A stretch of 64,000 nt of DNA from CAG-217 sp963638105. GTDB taxonomy: Bacteria; Bacillota; Clostridia; Oscillospirales; Acutalibacteraceae. A program made the translations under genes and the position numbers. The stretch lies in the NCBI GenBank assembly GCA_963638105.1, contig CAVHPP010000009.1, positions 1 to 64,000 on the forward strand. The letters run 5' to 3'. The notes under the pieces were generated by a model. It was not told the origin of the DNA, ran no database searches, and was given only the letters and a program-made list of their open reading frames with translations. Shown piece after piece: positions 57,901 to 64,000 of this stretch (position 1 is its first letter; the number at the start of each line of letters is the position of its first letter).

Positions 57901-58142
57901 GGCAAAAGCTCACGGAGGACGACAGCGACGAGATCTTGATGGCCCTGCGCCAGGGGCACATTGCCTATGTGATTAACACCATTGATATTAACCACGGCGA
58001 CAGCCACTCGGACGGCTCGGAAATTCGCCGGGCTGCGGTGGAAAACAATGTGACCATGTTCACATCGCTGGATACGGTAAAGGTGCTGTTGGATGTGCTG
58101 GAGGAGATCACTCTGGGCGTGTCCACCATTGACGCGGAGTAA
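54957..58142 (+). CDS. carB: Carbamoyl-phosphate synthase, large subunit
   Basis: Makes carbamoyl phosphate from bicarbonate, ammonia and two ATP. The 1061-residue protein shows two homologous ATP-grasp halves, each opening with a VIGSGPI/VLGSGPI-type nucleotide loop (residues about 12 and 555) and containing EFDYAGTQA / EFDYSTVHA and NPRVSRSSALASKA / NPRSSRTVPFLSKA metal-binding blocks, an oligomerisation domain near 400-550 and a C-terminal MGS-like allosteric domain (LPLIRRFYDLGFNIEATEGTA). An open frame of 570 codons on the other strand is a shadow. Confidence 0.97.
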   Translation: MPKRTDIHKVLVIGSGPIVIGQAAEFDYAGTQACLALREEGYEVVLINSNPATIMTDTDIADKVYMEPLNLEYVARIIRHERPDAILPSLGGQTGLNLAVQLAKKGVLQECDVEILGTSFESIERAEDRELFKELCQGLGEPVLPSEIAETLEDGLRAAAEIGYPVVLRPAFTLGGTGGGFADDEEECRVMLKNALALSPVHQVLVEKSIKGYKEVEYEVMRDANDTAITICNMENIDPVGIHTGDSVVVAPSQTLTNKEYQMLRDSALKIIRELKIEGGCNVQFALDPHSFQYYLIEVNPRVSRSSALASKASGYPIARVSAKIAVGMHLDEIPIANTPASFEPTLDYVVTKIARFPFDKFADANNTLNTQMKATGEVMSVGRTMEESLLKAVRSLEIGVCHLYMKKFDTYTQEELLDYIHTGTDDRLYAIAQLIRLRCDLNRIYNATKIDMWFLEKFKNIVDFEAVLRANPRDEQTLRDAKKMGVSDKYIGQLWGMTEAEVFNLRKSIKLFPVYKMIDTCASEFDSYVPYFYSTYEEENESVVSDKKKIVVLGSGPIRIGQGVEFDYSTVHAIWSIRAAGYEAIIINNNPETVSTDYTTSDKLYFEPLTVEDVMNVIELEQPMGIVVSLGGQTAINLAPPLDALGVPIIGTDVAAIDRAENRDSFEKVMEKLGIPQPKGLAVTDIEEGVRVAASIGYPVLVRPSFVLGGRAMQIVANEESLRHYLQTAVEINTDQPVLVDKYIMGKELEVDAICDGTDVFIPGIMEHVERTGVHSGDSISIYPTFSVSQAVKDKIIDYTVKLGTAIGIVGLYNIQFIADSNDDVYVIEVNPRSSRTVPFLSKATSVPMAHIATQVILGHSLKEQGITEVYPQEKKRWYVKAPAFSFSKLKGMDTYLSPEMKSTGEAIGYDKSLTRALYKALQSSGLHVSNYGTVLVTIADQDKPTALPLIRRFYDLGFNIEATEGTAKYLKDHGIRTRVRQKLTEDDSDEILMALRQGHIAYVINTIDINHGDSHSDGSEIRRAAVENNVTMFTSLDTVKVLLDVLEEITLGVSTIDAE

Positions 58143-58146
58143 GCGT

Positions 58147-58875
58147 ATGTATAAACAAGGTATTTTTACAATAGAAGAAAACCGACCTCTGACTGCCAGC
58201 GTGTACCGTATGGTGCTGGCAGGGGACACCCGGTACATTACGGCGCCGGGCCAATTTGTGAACATTGCTCTGGCGGGCAAGTTCCTGCGCCGCCCCATCT
58301 CCGTTTGCGATTACGACAGCCGGACGGTGACCATCATCTATAAAGTGGTGGGGCAGGGGACGGCCCAAATGGCAACTATGCAGCCGGGGGAGAAGTTGGA
58401 TGTGCTCACCGGCCTGGGCAACGGCTACACGGTGCAGAATGTGCACCACGCGCTGCTCATCGGCGGTGGTGTAGGCGTGCCGCCCCTTTACAACCTGTGC
58501 AAGACCCTGCGAGCCGCCGGGCAGCAGGTGACGGTAATCCTGGGCTTTAACACGGCGGACGAAGTGTTCTACGCCGAGGAATTCGCCGCACTGGGTGCGG
58601 AGGTGCGGATCACCACCGTGGACGGCAGTGTAGGCACCAAGGGCTTTGTGACGGATGCCTTTCCGGCAGAGTATGACTACTTTTATACCTGCGGTCCGCT
58701 GCCGATGTTGAGGGCGGTATATGACCGCTCTGCCACCTCCGGTCAGTTCTCCTTTGAGGAGCGCATGGGCTGCGGCTTTGGCGCTTGTATGGGCTGCTCC
58801 TGCAAGACCAAGTACGGCAACAAACGCATTTGTAAGGACGGACCGGTGCTGGTAAAGGAGGAGATCGTATGGTAG
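58147..58875 (+). CDS. pyrK: Dihydroorotate dehydrogenase B, electron-transfer subunit
   Basis: Flavin/iron-sulfur subunit that passes electrons from PyrD to NAD+. RRPISVCDYDS is the FAD-binding RxxS motif, LIGGGVGVPPLYNL the NAD-binding part, and the C-terminal CGFGACMGCSCK with a fourth Cys in KRIC forms the [2Fe-2S] site. The 242-residue length is canonical. ATG 58147 is five bases after the carB stop. Overlaps pyrD, with which it forms a heterotetramer. Confidence 0.95.
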   Translation: MYKQGIFTIEENRPLTASVYRMVLAGDTRYITAPGQFVNIALAGKFLRRPISVCDYDSRTVTIIYKVVGQGTAQMATMQPGEKLDVLTGLGNGYTVQNVHHALLIGGGVGVPPLYNLCKTLRAAGQQVTVILGFNTADEVFYAEEFAALGAEVRITTVDGSVGTKGFVTDAFPAEYDYFYTCGPLPMLRAVYDRSATSGQFSFEERMGCGFGACMGCSCKTKYGNKRICKDGPVLVKEEIVW

Positions 58876-59786
58876 ACCTGCGTGTGAATTTGTGCGGGTT
58901 GGAGATGGATAACCCGGTGGTTCCTGCCTCCGGCACCTTCGGCTTTGGCAAGGAATTCAGCGAATTTTATGATATTAACATGTTAGGCTCTTTCTCCTTT
59001 AAGGGCACCACGCGGGACGCCCGGTTTGGCAATCCCACTCCCCGCATTGCAGAGTGCACCGCCGGCATGATCAATGCCGTCGGACTGCAAAATCCCGGAG
59101 TGCACCATGTGATCCAGCATGAACTGCCGGAGCTGAAAAAAATCTTCCACAAGCCGGTGATCGCCAATGTAAGCGGCTTTTCCGTGGAGGACTATGCTTA
59201 TACCTGCCAGCTGCTGGACAAAGAGGAGCAGGTGGGGATTTTGGAAGTGAATGTATCCTGCCCCAATGTGCACGGCGGCGGTATGAGCTTTGGCACCGAC
59301 CCGGCCTGCGCCGCAGAAGTGACTCGGGCGGTAAAGGCAGTGACCACCAAGCCGGTGTTCATTAAGCTGTCGCCCAATGTAACGGATATTGTCGCCATTG
59401 CCAAGGCTTGTGAAGAAGCCGGGGCGGATGGTATTTGTCTGATCAACACCCTGCTGGGTATGCGCATTGATCTCCATCGGCGTCGACCGGTGATTGCCAA
59501 CACCATGGGCGGCTTTAGCGGCCCGGCGGTGTTTCCGGTGGCGGTGCGTATGGTGTATCAGGTGGCCGGTGCCTGCAACATTCCCGTGATGGGCTGCGGC
59601 GGCGTTACCAGTGCCCGGGATGTGGTGGAGATGATGATGGCCGGTGCCACGGCTGTGCAGGTAGGCGCTGCCAATTTGGTAGACCCCTACGCTTGCAAAA
59701 AAATTATTGAGGATCTGCCAACTGTGTGCGCAGACCTGGGGATTGATAAATTAAGTGATGTGATAGGAGTGGTAAATAATGGGTAA
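58869..59786 (+). CDS. pyrD: Dihydroorotate dehydrogenase B, catalytic subunit
   Basis: FMN enzyme oxidising dihydroorotate to orotate. MDNPVVPASGTFGFGKEF and SFKGTT are the N-terminal FMN contacts, NVSCPNVHGGG carries the catalytic cysteine, LSPNVTDI and INTLLGMRIDLHRRRPV and GCGGVTSARDVVEMMMAGA follow. The 305-residue length and the pyrK partner class it as the NAD-linked type 1B enzyme of anaerobes. Overlaps pyrK and pyrF by seven to eight bases. Confidence 0.96.
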   Translation: MVDLRVNLCGLEMDNPVVPASGTFGFGKEFSEFYDINMLGSFSFKGTTRDARFGNPTPRIAECTAGMINAVGLQNPGVHHVIQHELPELKKIFHKPVIANVSGFSVEDYAYTCQLLDKEEQVGILEVNVSCPNVHGGGMSFGTDPACAAEVTRAVKAVTTKPVFIKLSPNVTDIVAIAKACEEAGADGICLINTLLGMRIDLHRRRPVIANTMGGFSGPAVFPVAVRMVYQVAGACNIPVMGCGGVTSARDVVEMMMAGATAVQVGAANLVDPYACKKIIEDLPTVCADLGIDKLSDVIGVVNNG

Positions 59787-60477
59787 AGATGTGATTGTGG
59801 CTTGCGATTTTGCAAGCGCAGAGGCAACCTTTGCATTTCTGGACAAATTCACGGAGGAAAAACCCTTTGTAAAGATCGGTATGGAGCTGTATTACGCAGA
59901 GGGTCCGTCCATTGTGCGGGAGCTGAAAAAGCGCGGACACAAGATCTTTTTGGATCTGAAACTGCACGATATTCCCAATACGGTAAAGAAGTCCATGGCG
60001 GTGCTCAGCCGACTGGATGTGGATATGACCAATGTGCATGCTGCCGGTACGGTAGAGATGATGGAGGCCGCGCTGGAGGGCCTGACCCGGCCGGACGGCA
60101 CGCGTCCGCTGCTGATCGCCGTGACCCAGCTGACCTCCACCAGTGAGGAGCGCATGCAAAAAGAACTGCTCATCAACGCGAATATCAACGACACCATTGT
60201 GCAGTACGCCAAGAACGCCAAGACCGCCGGTCTGGACGGCGTGGTGTGCTCGCCGCTGGAGGCGGGCATGGTAAAGGAGGCCTGCGGCAAGGCCTTTATG
60301 ACCGTGACCCCCGGCGTGCGCTTTGCAGACGGCGACCTGGGCGACCAGGTGCGGGTAACCACCCCTGCCAAGGCTAAAGAGATCGGTTCCGACTACATTG
60401 TGGTGGGCCGTCCCATTACCGCTGCCGATGACCCGGTGGCTGCGTACAGACGCTGCTGCCGTGAATTTATAGATTAA
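59779..60477 (+). CDS. pyrF: Orotidine 5'-phosphate decarboxylase
   Basis: Final step to UMP. VIVACDFAS is the first substrate-binding strand and LDLKLHDIPNTV contains the catalytic Lys-Asp-Lys-Asp tetrad elements; VTPGVRFADGDLGDQVRVTTPAKA and YIVVGRPIT bind the phosphate. The 232-residue length is that of the Group I enzymes. It overlaps pyrD and is followed after 11 bases by pyrE with AAGGAG. Confidence 0.95.
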   Translation: MGKDVIVACDFASAEATFAFLDKFTEEKPFVKIGMELYYAEGPSIVRELKKRGHKIFLDLKLHDIPNTVKKSMAVLSRLDVDMTNVHAAGTVEMMEAALEGLTRPDGTRPLLIAVTQLTSTSEERMQKELLINANINDTIVQYAKNAKTAGLDGVVCSPLEAGMVKEACGKAFMTVTPGVRFADGDLGDQVRVTTPAKAKEIGSDYIVVGRPITAADDPVAAYRRCCREFID

Positions 60478-60488
60478 GGAGTGTTATT

Positions 60489-61130
60489 ATGACCATTACT
60501 AAGGAACAGATTGCAAAAGATTTGCTGTCCATTCGTGCTGTATTCTTAAAGCCGGACGATCCCTTTACCTGGGCTTCCGGTATTCACAGCCCCATTTACT
60601 GCGACAACCGGCTGACTCTGTCCGCTCCTGCGGTACGGAAAGATGTGGAGGCCGGACTGGCTGAGATTGTAAAAGAGAAGTTCCCGGAAGCGGAGATGCT
60701 GATGGGCACCTCCACGGCGGGTATTGCACACGCAGCCATTACCGCTACCATTTTGGACCTGCCAATGGGTTATGTGCGCTCCGGTCATAAGGACCACGGC
60801 CGCCAAAACCAAATTGAGGGTAAAATGGAGCCGGGTACGAAGGTCGTGGTGATTGAGGATTTGATCTCCACCGGCGGCTCTGTGCTGGAAGTGGTGGATG
60901 TGCTGCGCCAGGCCGGTGCTCAGGTGCTGGGTATTGCCTCTATCTTCACCTACGGGCTGCAAAAGGGCGTGGAGCGCCTGGCTGCTGCCGATGTGGTGAA
61001 TTACAGCCTGTCTGACTTTGATACCCTGTCCAAGGTGGCTGCCGCCGAGGGCTATATTGCAGACAAAGATATTGCCAAGCTGACCGCGTTCCAGAAGAAC
61101 CCCCAGGACCCGGCTTGGATGGAACTGTAA
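60489..61130 (+). CDS. pyrE: Orotate phosphoribosyltransferase
   Basis: Joins orotate to PRPP giving OMP. FTWASGIHSPIYCDNRL is the N-terminal orotate-binding part, RSGHKDHGRQNQIEG the flexible catalytic loop and VVVIEDLISTGGSVLEVV the PRPP-binding signature. Length 213. Preceded by AAGGAG, followed after 18 bases by pyrB. Confidence 0.95.
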   Translation: MTITKEQIAKDLLSIRAVFLKPDDPFTWASGIHSPIYCDNRLTLSAPAVRKDVEAGLAEIVKEKFPEAEMLMGTSTAGIAHAAITATILDLPMGYVRSGHKDHGRQNQIEGKMEPGTKVVVIEDLISTGGSVLEVVDVLRQAGAQVLGIASIFTYGLQKGVERLAAADVVNYSLSDFDTLSKVAAAEGYIADKDIAKLTAFQKNPQDPAWMEL

Positions 61131-61148
61131 GCAGAAGGAGTGATCTTT

Positions 61149-62075
61149 ATGCGCCATTGTTTAGATACAACGGACTTTACGGTAGAAGAGATCGACGATC
61201 TGATCCACTTGGCTACGGACATTATCGCCGACCCTAAGAAATACGCCCATGTGTGCGACGGCAAAAAACTGGCAACCCTTTTTTTTGAGCCGTCTACCCG
61301 CACCCGCCTGTCTTTTGAAGCAGCGATGATGGAGCTGGGCGGCAATGTGCTGGGCTTTGCAGAGGCCAATTCTTCCTCTGCCTCCAAGGGCGAGACGGTA
61401 GGGGACACGGTGAAGATCGTGTCCTGCTATGCGGATATTATCGCTATGCGTCACCCGCTGGAGGGTGCGCCCCGGGTTGCCAGCTTTAAGAGCGATGTGC
61501 CCATTATCAACGCCGGGGACGGCGGCCACAGCCACCCCACCCAGACCTTAACGGACCTGCTCACCATTTACCGGGAAAAGGGTCGTTTGGATCATTTGAC
61601 CATCGGCCTGTGCGGGGATTTAAAGTTCGGCCGCACGGTGCATTCCCTCATTAAGGCTATGTGCCGCTATACGGATGTGGAGTTTGTGCTGATCTCCCCA
61701 AAGGAGTTGGCAGTGCCGGATTATATCAAAACGGATGTGCTGGACGCTTCCGGTATGAAGTACACGGAGGTGGAGCACATGGAAGATGTGATGCCCCGGC
61801 TGGATGTGCTTTATATGACCCGTATTCAGAGAGAGCGCTTTTTCTCCGAGGATGAGTACCTGCGCCATAAGGATGCTTTTGTACTGGACCCGGAGAAGCT
61901 GGAAAGCGCCAAAAGCGACCTGACTATTATGCATCCGCTGCCCCGGGTCAATGAGATCACCGTGGATGTGGACGACGACCCGCGAGCCAAGTATTTTGAA
62001 CAGGCCAAGAACGGCAAATACATTCGTATGGCGCTGATTATGACGCTGCTGAAGTGGGGAGGTGCACTGGAATGA
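61149..62075 (+). CDS. pyrB: Aspartate carbamoyltransferase, catalytic chain
   Basis: Committed step of pyrimidine synthesis. FFEPSTRTRLSFEAAMMELG is the carbamoyl-phosphate site, IAMRHPLEGAP and HSHPTQTLTDLLTI are family hallmarks, and MTRIQRERF and HPLPRVNEI bind aspartate. The 308-residue chain is followed by the regulatory subunit. AAGGAG at 61134-61139 favours ATG 61149 over GTG 61140. Confidence 0.96.
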   Translation: MRHCLDTTDFTVEEIDDLIHLATDIIADPKKYAHVCDGKKLATLFFEPSTRTRLSFEAAMMELGGNVLGFAEANSSSASKGETVGDTVKIVSCYADIIAMRHPLEGAPRVASFKSDVPIINAGDGGHSHPTQTLTDLLTIYREKGRLDHLTIGLCGDLKFGRTVHSLIKAMCRYTDVEFVLISPKELAVPDYIKTDVLDASGMKYTEVEHMEDVMPRLDVLYMTRIQRERFFSEDEYLRHKDAFVLDPEKLESAKSDLTIMHPLPRVNEITVDVDDDPRAKYFEQAKNGKYIRMALIMTLLKWGGALE

Positions 62076-62488
62076 CCATTGATTCGATCCAAAACGGCTA
62101 TGTGCTGGACCATATCCCCGCGGGTATGGGTATGCGTATTTATAAGCTGTTGGGGCTGGACAAGACCGACGCCCAGGTGGCGCTGATCCAAAATGCCAAA
62201 TCCTCTAAAATGGGTAAAAAAGATGTGCTTAAGATCGCCACGGACAAGTTTGACTTGAACTTGGACGCGGTGGCGTACCTGGCGCCCCATACCACCGTGA
62301 ATGTGATTCGCGGCGGAAAAGCGGCGGAAAAGCAGGCGCTGCGTCTGCCGGAAAAGTTGGTGAATATGGTGCATTGCCCCAATCCGGCGTGTATCAGCAA
62401 CCACGAGCATGTGGATGATGTGTTTACCTTAGTTGACCCGGACAAGGGCACCTACCGCTGTCTGTACTGCGAGACCGCAGCCAAATAA
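62072..62488 (+). CDS. pyrI: Aspartate carbamoyltransferase, regulatory chain
   Basis: Nucleotide-binding allosteric subunit. The 138-residue protein has VLDHIPAGMGMRIYKLLGL in the effector domain and a C-terminal zinc domain with the four cysteines of CPNPAC and YRCLYC, which contacts PyrB. So this ATCase is of the allosteric dodecamer type, inhibited by CTP/UTP by analogy with other PyrBI enzymes. Coupled to pyrB (ATGA) and followed by a strong terminator. Confidence 0.95.
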   Translation: MTIDSIQNGYVLDHIPAGMGMRIYKLLGLDKTDAQVALIQNAKSSKMGKKDVLKIATDKFDLNLDAVAYLAPHTTVNVIRGGKAAEKQALRLPEKLVNMVHCPNPACISNHEHVDDVFTLVDPDKGTYRCLYCETAAK

Positions 62489-62505
62489 AGTTTGTATAAA
62501 GAAAG

Positions 62506-62536
62506 AGAGCCATCGGTAAAACCGATGGCTCTTTTT
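62506..62536 (+). terminator. Terminator of the pyrimidine operon
   Basis: AGAGCCATCGGT (62506-62517) and ACCGATGGCTCT (62521-62532), a 12-base perfect stem with an AAA loop, then TTTTT. A-rich sequence on the 5' side could let it also serve the converging minus-strand gene. Confidence 0.9.
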
Positions 62537-62549
62537 CTGTTCTTATAAA

Positions 62550-63185
62550 TCAGTCAATAAAGTTGGTGAGAATGGCTCGCTCCGTTTTGGGCGGCTCCAC
62601 GCCAGCGGCGGCACCGGCGGCTTTGCACTTTAAGAAGTAAGCCATATTCCGCGCCAGTACCCGCATCACTTGCAGACCCTCCAGGTCTTTCATCACATCC
62701 TCCGGGGTAAAGCCGTGAACCATATTCCAGTACCGGGAGGAGATCACCGGCATTTGGGCAATGGTAAAGTACTTGTTCAGCTGGTCCAGGGTAGCGGTGG
62801 TGCCTGCCCGGCGGGCACTGGCTACTGCTGCTGCGGGCTTTAAGTAGAATGCACGGCCTTTGCCGCAGCCGTCGGAATAGAATACCCGGTCCATAAAGGC
62901 GGTCATATTGCCTGTGGCCGCTGCGTAGTGTACCGGCGAGCCAAAGATGAAGCCGTCCGCAGCCTTTGCCTTGGCTGTAAAGGCGTTCACCGGATCGTCG
63001 TCAAAGGCACATTTACCCAGCTTTACACAGCCATGGCAACCGATGCAGCCGCCAATGGGCTTGTTTCCGATCCAAAAGATCTCGCTGTCAATGCCTTCTT
63101 CTTGCAGTGTATGGGCGATCTCCGCCAGGGCTGTGTAGGTGCAGCCGTGCTGGTGGGGAGAGCCGTTGACCAATAACACTTTCAT
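62550..63185 (-). CDS. Iron-sulfur flavoprotein-like FMN reductase
   Basis: A 211-residue flavodoxin-fold protein. VLLVNGSPHQHGCTYTAL is the FMN phosphate loop, FGSPVHYAAATGNMTAFMDR the isoalloxazine-binding part. Cysteines 47, 50, 53 and 59 (CIGCHGCVKLGKC) form the compact Cx2Cx2Cx5C motif of archaeal and clostridial iron-sulfur flavoproteins, which bind a [4Fe-4S] cluster. Probably an electron carrier or reductase of small molecules; partner unknown. Two cysteines more would not be needed. It lies 12 bases downstream of the amidohydrolase on the same strand, so likely co-transcribed. Confidence 0.84.
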   Translation of the reverse strand: MKVLLVNGSPHQHGCTYTALAEIAHTLQEEGIDSEIFWIGNKPIGGCIGCHGCVKLGKCAFDDDPVNAFTAKAKAADGFIFGSPVHYAAATGNMTAFMDRVFYSDGCGKGRAFYLKPAAAVASARRAGTTATLDQLNKYFTIAQMPVISSRYWNMVHGFTPEDVMKDLEGLQVMRVLARNMAYFLKCKAAGAAAGVEPPKTERAILTNFID

Positions 63186-63197
63186 CGCTGTGCCTCC

Positions 63198-64000
63198 TTA
63201 TCGAATTCGGTCAATGACCGCTTGTGCGTTTTTGTAAATTTCATCTGTATCTGTGTTTAAGAACCGGCCGTTTTCGTAGATAATTCGTCCGTCTACCATA
63301 GTCAGGCGTACATTGGTTTTGGCACCGCTGTACACCAAGTTTTTGGTGATGTTGTTGATGGGCTGCATATTGGGCCGGTGCAGGTCAATCACCGTTAGGT
63401 CCGCCAGCTTCCCGGGGGCAATGCAGTCTGCCTCCGGCAGTCCCATACACCTAGCGGAGCCTGCGGTAGCCGCTTTTAATATGGCGTTGGCGTCTGCTGC
63501 TGCGGCGTTTTTCTCCCGCAGCTTTTGCAGTACGCAGATCAGGTACATTTCCCGGAACATATCCAGTGCGTTGTTGCTGGAGGGACCGTCTGTGCCCACC
63601 GCCAGGGGAATGCCCTTTTGCAACATTTCTTCCACCGGGGCAATGCCGCTGGCCAGCTTGGCATTGGAGCCGGCATTCAGCACTGCGTAAACGCCGTGTT
63701 TTTTATAAATGTCCAGATCCGCATGGTTGACCCAAACACTGTGAAATGCACCGCCACCGTAGTTCCACAGCCCCAGTTGCTCAAACAGCGCCGTAGGGGT
63801 CATGCCGTAGCGGCCAATGCAGTCCTGCACCTCGCTCTCCGTTTCGCTGGCGTGCATATATACCGGCGCCTTGTACTTCTCTGCCAGCGCCGCTATGGCC
63901 TCCATAATGGCGCGGTCGGTGGTGTACTCGGCGTGGAACCCCAGTTGGTAGGACACCAGCGGGTGGTAGTTGTTGTAGGTGTTGTAGTATTCTTCCAGTA
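63198..64000 (-). CDS. mtaD: 5-methylthioadenosine/S-adenosylhomocysteine deaminase-like amidohydrolase, partial
   Basis: The frame is open to the window edge, so the N-terminal part is missing. Visible: GFHAEYTTDRAI with a substrate-site His, YMHASETESEVQDC with the zinc-linked His/Glu, VNHADLDIY, AGSNAKLASGIAPVEEM, GTDGPSSNNALDMFREM with the catalytic Asp, and the C-terminal beta domain (GKLADLTVIDL). These blocks match the MtaD subgroup of the ATZ/TRZ amidohydrolases, which deaminate MTA, SAH or adenosine in the methyl-cycle salvage path. The closest alternative is another adenine-type deaminase of the same family. Confidence 0.85.
   Translation of the reverse strand, partial: LEEYYNTYNNYHPLVSYQLGFHAEYTTDRAIMEAIAALAEKYKAPVYMHASETESEVQDCIGRYGMTPTALFEQLGLWNYGGGAFHSVWVNHADLDIYKKHGVYAVLNAGSNAKLASGIAPVEEMLQKGIPLAVGTDGPSSNNALDMFREMYLICVLQKLREKNAAAADANAILKAATAGSARCMGLPEADCIAPGKLADLTVIDLHRPNMQPINNITKNLVYSGAKTNVRLTMVDGRIIYENGRFLNTDTDEIYKNAQAVIDRIR

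Noticed and set aside
1..64000. CRISPR arrays, transposases, prophage genes, tRNA genes
   Set aside because: No regularly spaced repeats, no integrase or transposase motifs, and no cloverleaf sequences were seen in the intergenic stretches.

Overview
The window reads as chromosomal DNA of a spore-forming, anaerobic member of the Bacillota, class Clostridia, most likely a gut-type Oscillospirales/Ruminococcaceae-like organism. The grounds are the spoIIGA-sigE pair, a yabM/yabN/yabO/yabP/yabQ/divIC-type cluster, the IspH-ribosomal protein S1 fusion, HemZ, a two-subunit-type fumarase alpha chain, PyrK/PyrD-B, pyrB-pyrI, and DUF4364/DUF1858/DUF378 proteins. DNA is moderately GC-rich with -35/-10 promoters of the vegetative type. 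I see no phage genes, transposases, CRISPR arrays or tRNA genes. The species assignment is inference.

Layout. 1-7.2 kb: end of a histidine cluster (hisI, hisE) running with 1-20 base overlaps into recJ, rel, dtd, an MBL hydrolase and hemZ. 7.2-12.0 kb: a coiled-coil protein of unknown role, then a SpoVB/YabM-like flippase, mazG, HU, rqcP (yabO), yabP, yabQ and a divIC-like gene, broken up by internal terminators. 12.0-19.6 kb: an orphan fumarase alpha subunit, an RNA methyltransferase, a phosphosugar mutase, an Nfu-like protein, a GH38 alpha-mannosidase and small membrane proteins. 19.6-24.1 kb: cca, spoIIGA-sigE, a free-standing 5S rRNA with its own promoter and terminator, a DUF378 protein and manA. 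24.1-30.8 kb: ABC-F protein, HI0933-family flavoprotein, cmk, plsC and the ispH-rpsA fusion. 30.8-38.3 kb: DUF4364, DUF1858, trmK, nif3-like, rqcH, ispD, ispF, a CDF transporter and a membrane-anchored phosphoesterase.

38.3-40.6 kb: groES-groEL behind a CIRCE operator, followed by a strongly folded non-coding stretch. 40.7-52.5 kb is the accessory part: a 1429-residue secreted GH43-type protein with a 47-residue peptide gene behind it, gdhA with palindromes on both sides of its promoter, a secreted leucine-rich/fibronectin protein of mosaic composition, a DUF2974 hydrolase with a charged tail, a TetR regulator, an unknown 139-residue protein and an MFS/GPH-type transporter transcribed from overlapping divergent promoters. 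52.5-62.5 kb: a complete nine-gene de novo UMP operon, pyrC-carA-carB-pyrK-pyrD-pyrF-pyrE-pyrB-pyrI. 62.5-64 kb: an iron-sulfur flavoprotein-like gene and the 3' part of an MtaD-type amidohydrolase.

Most of the window is compact housekeeping DNA on the + strand. Themes that recur are isoprenoid synthesis (ispH, ispD, ispF), ribosome quality control (rqcP and rqcH, both present), stringent response, early mother-cell sporulation control, and pyrimidine synthesis. The most unusual items are the small peptide gene behind the GH43 protein, the three-way-junction fold behind groEL, the gdhA regulatory region, the mosaic LRR/Fn3 gene, the short SigE pro-sequence with a spoIIG-like long-spacer promoter, and the isolated 5S gene.
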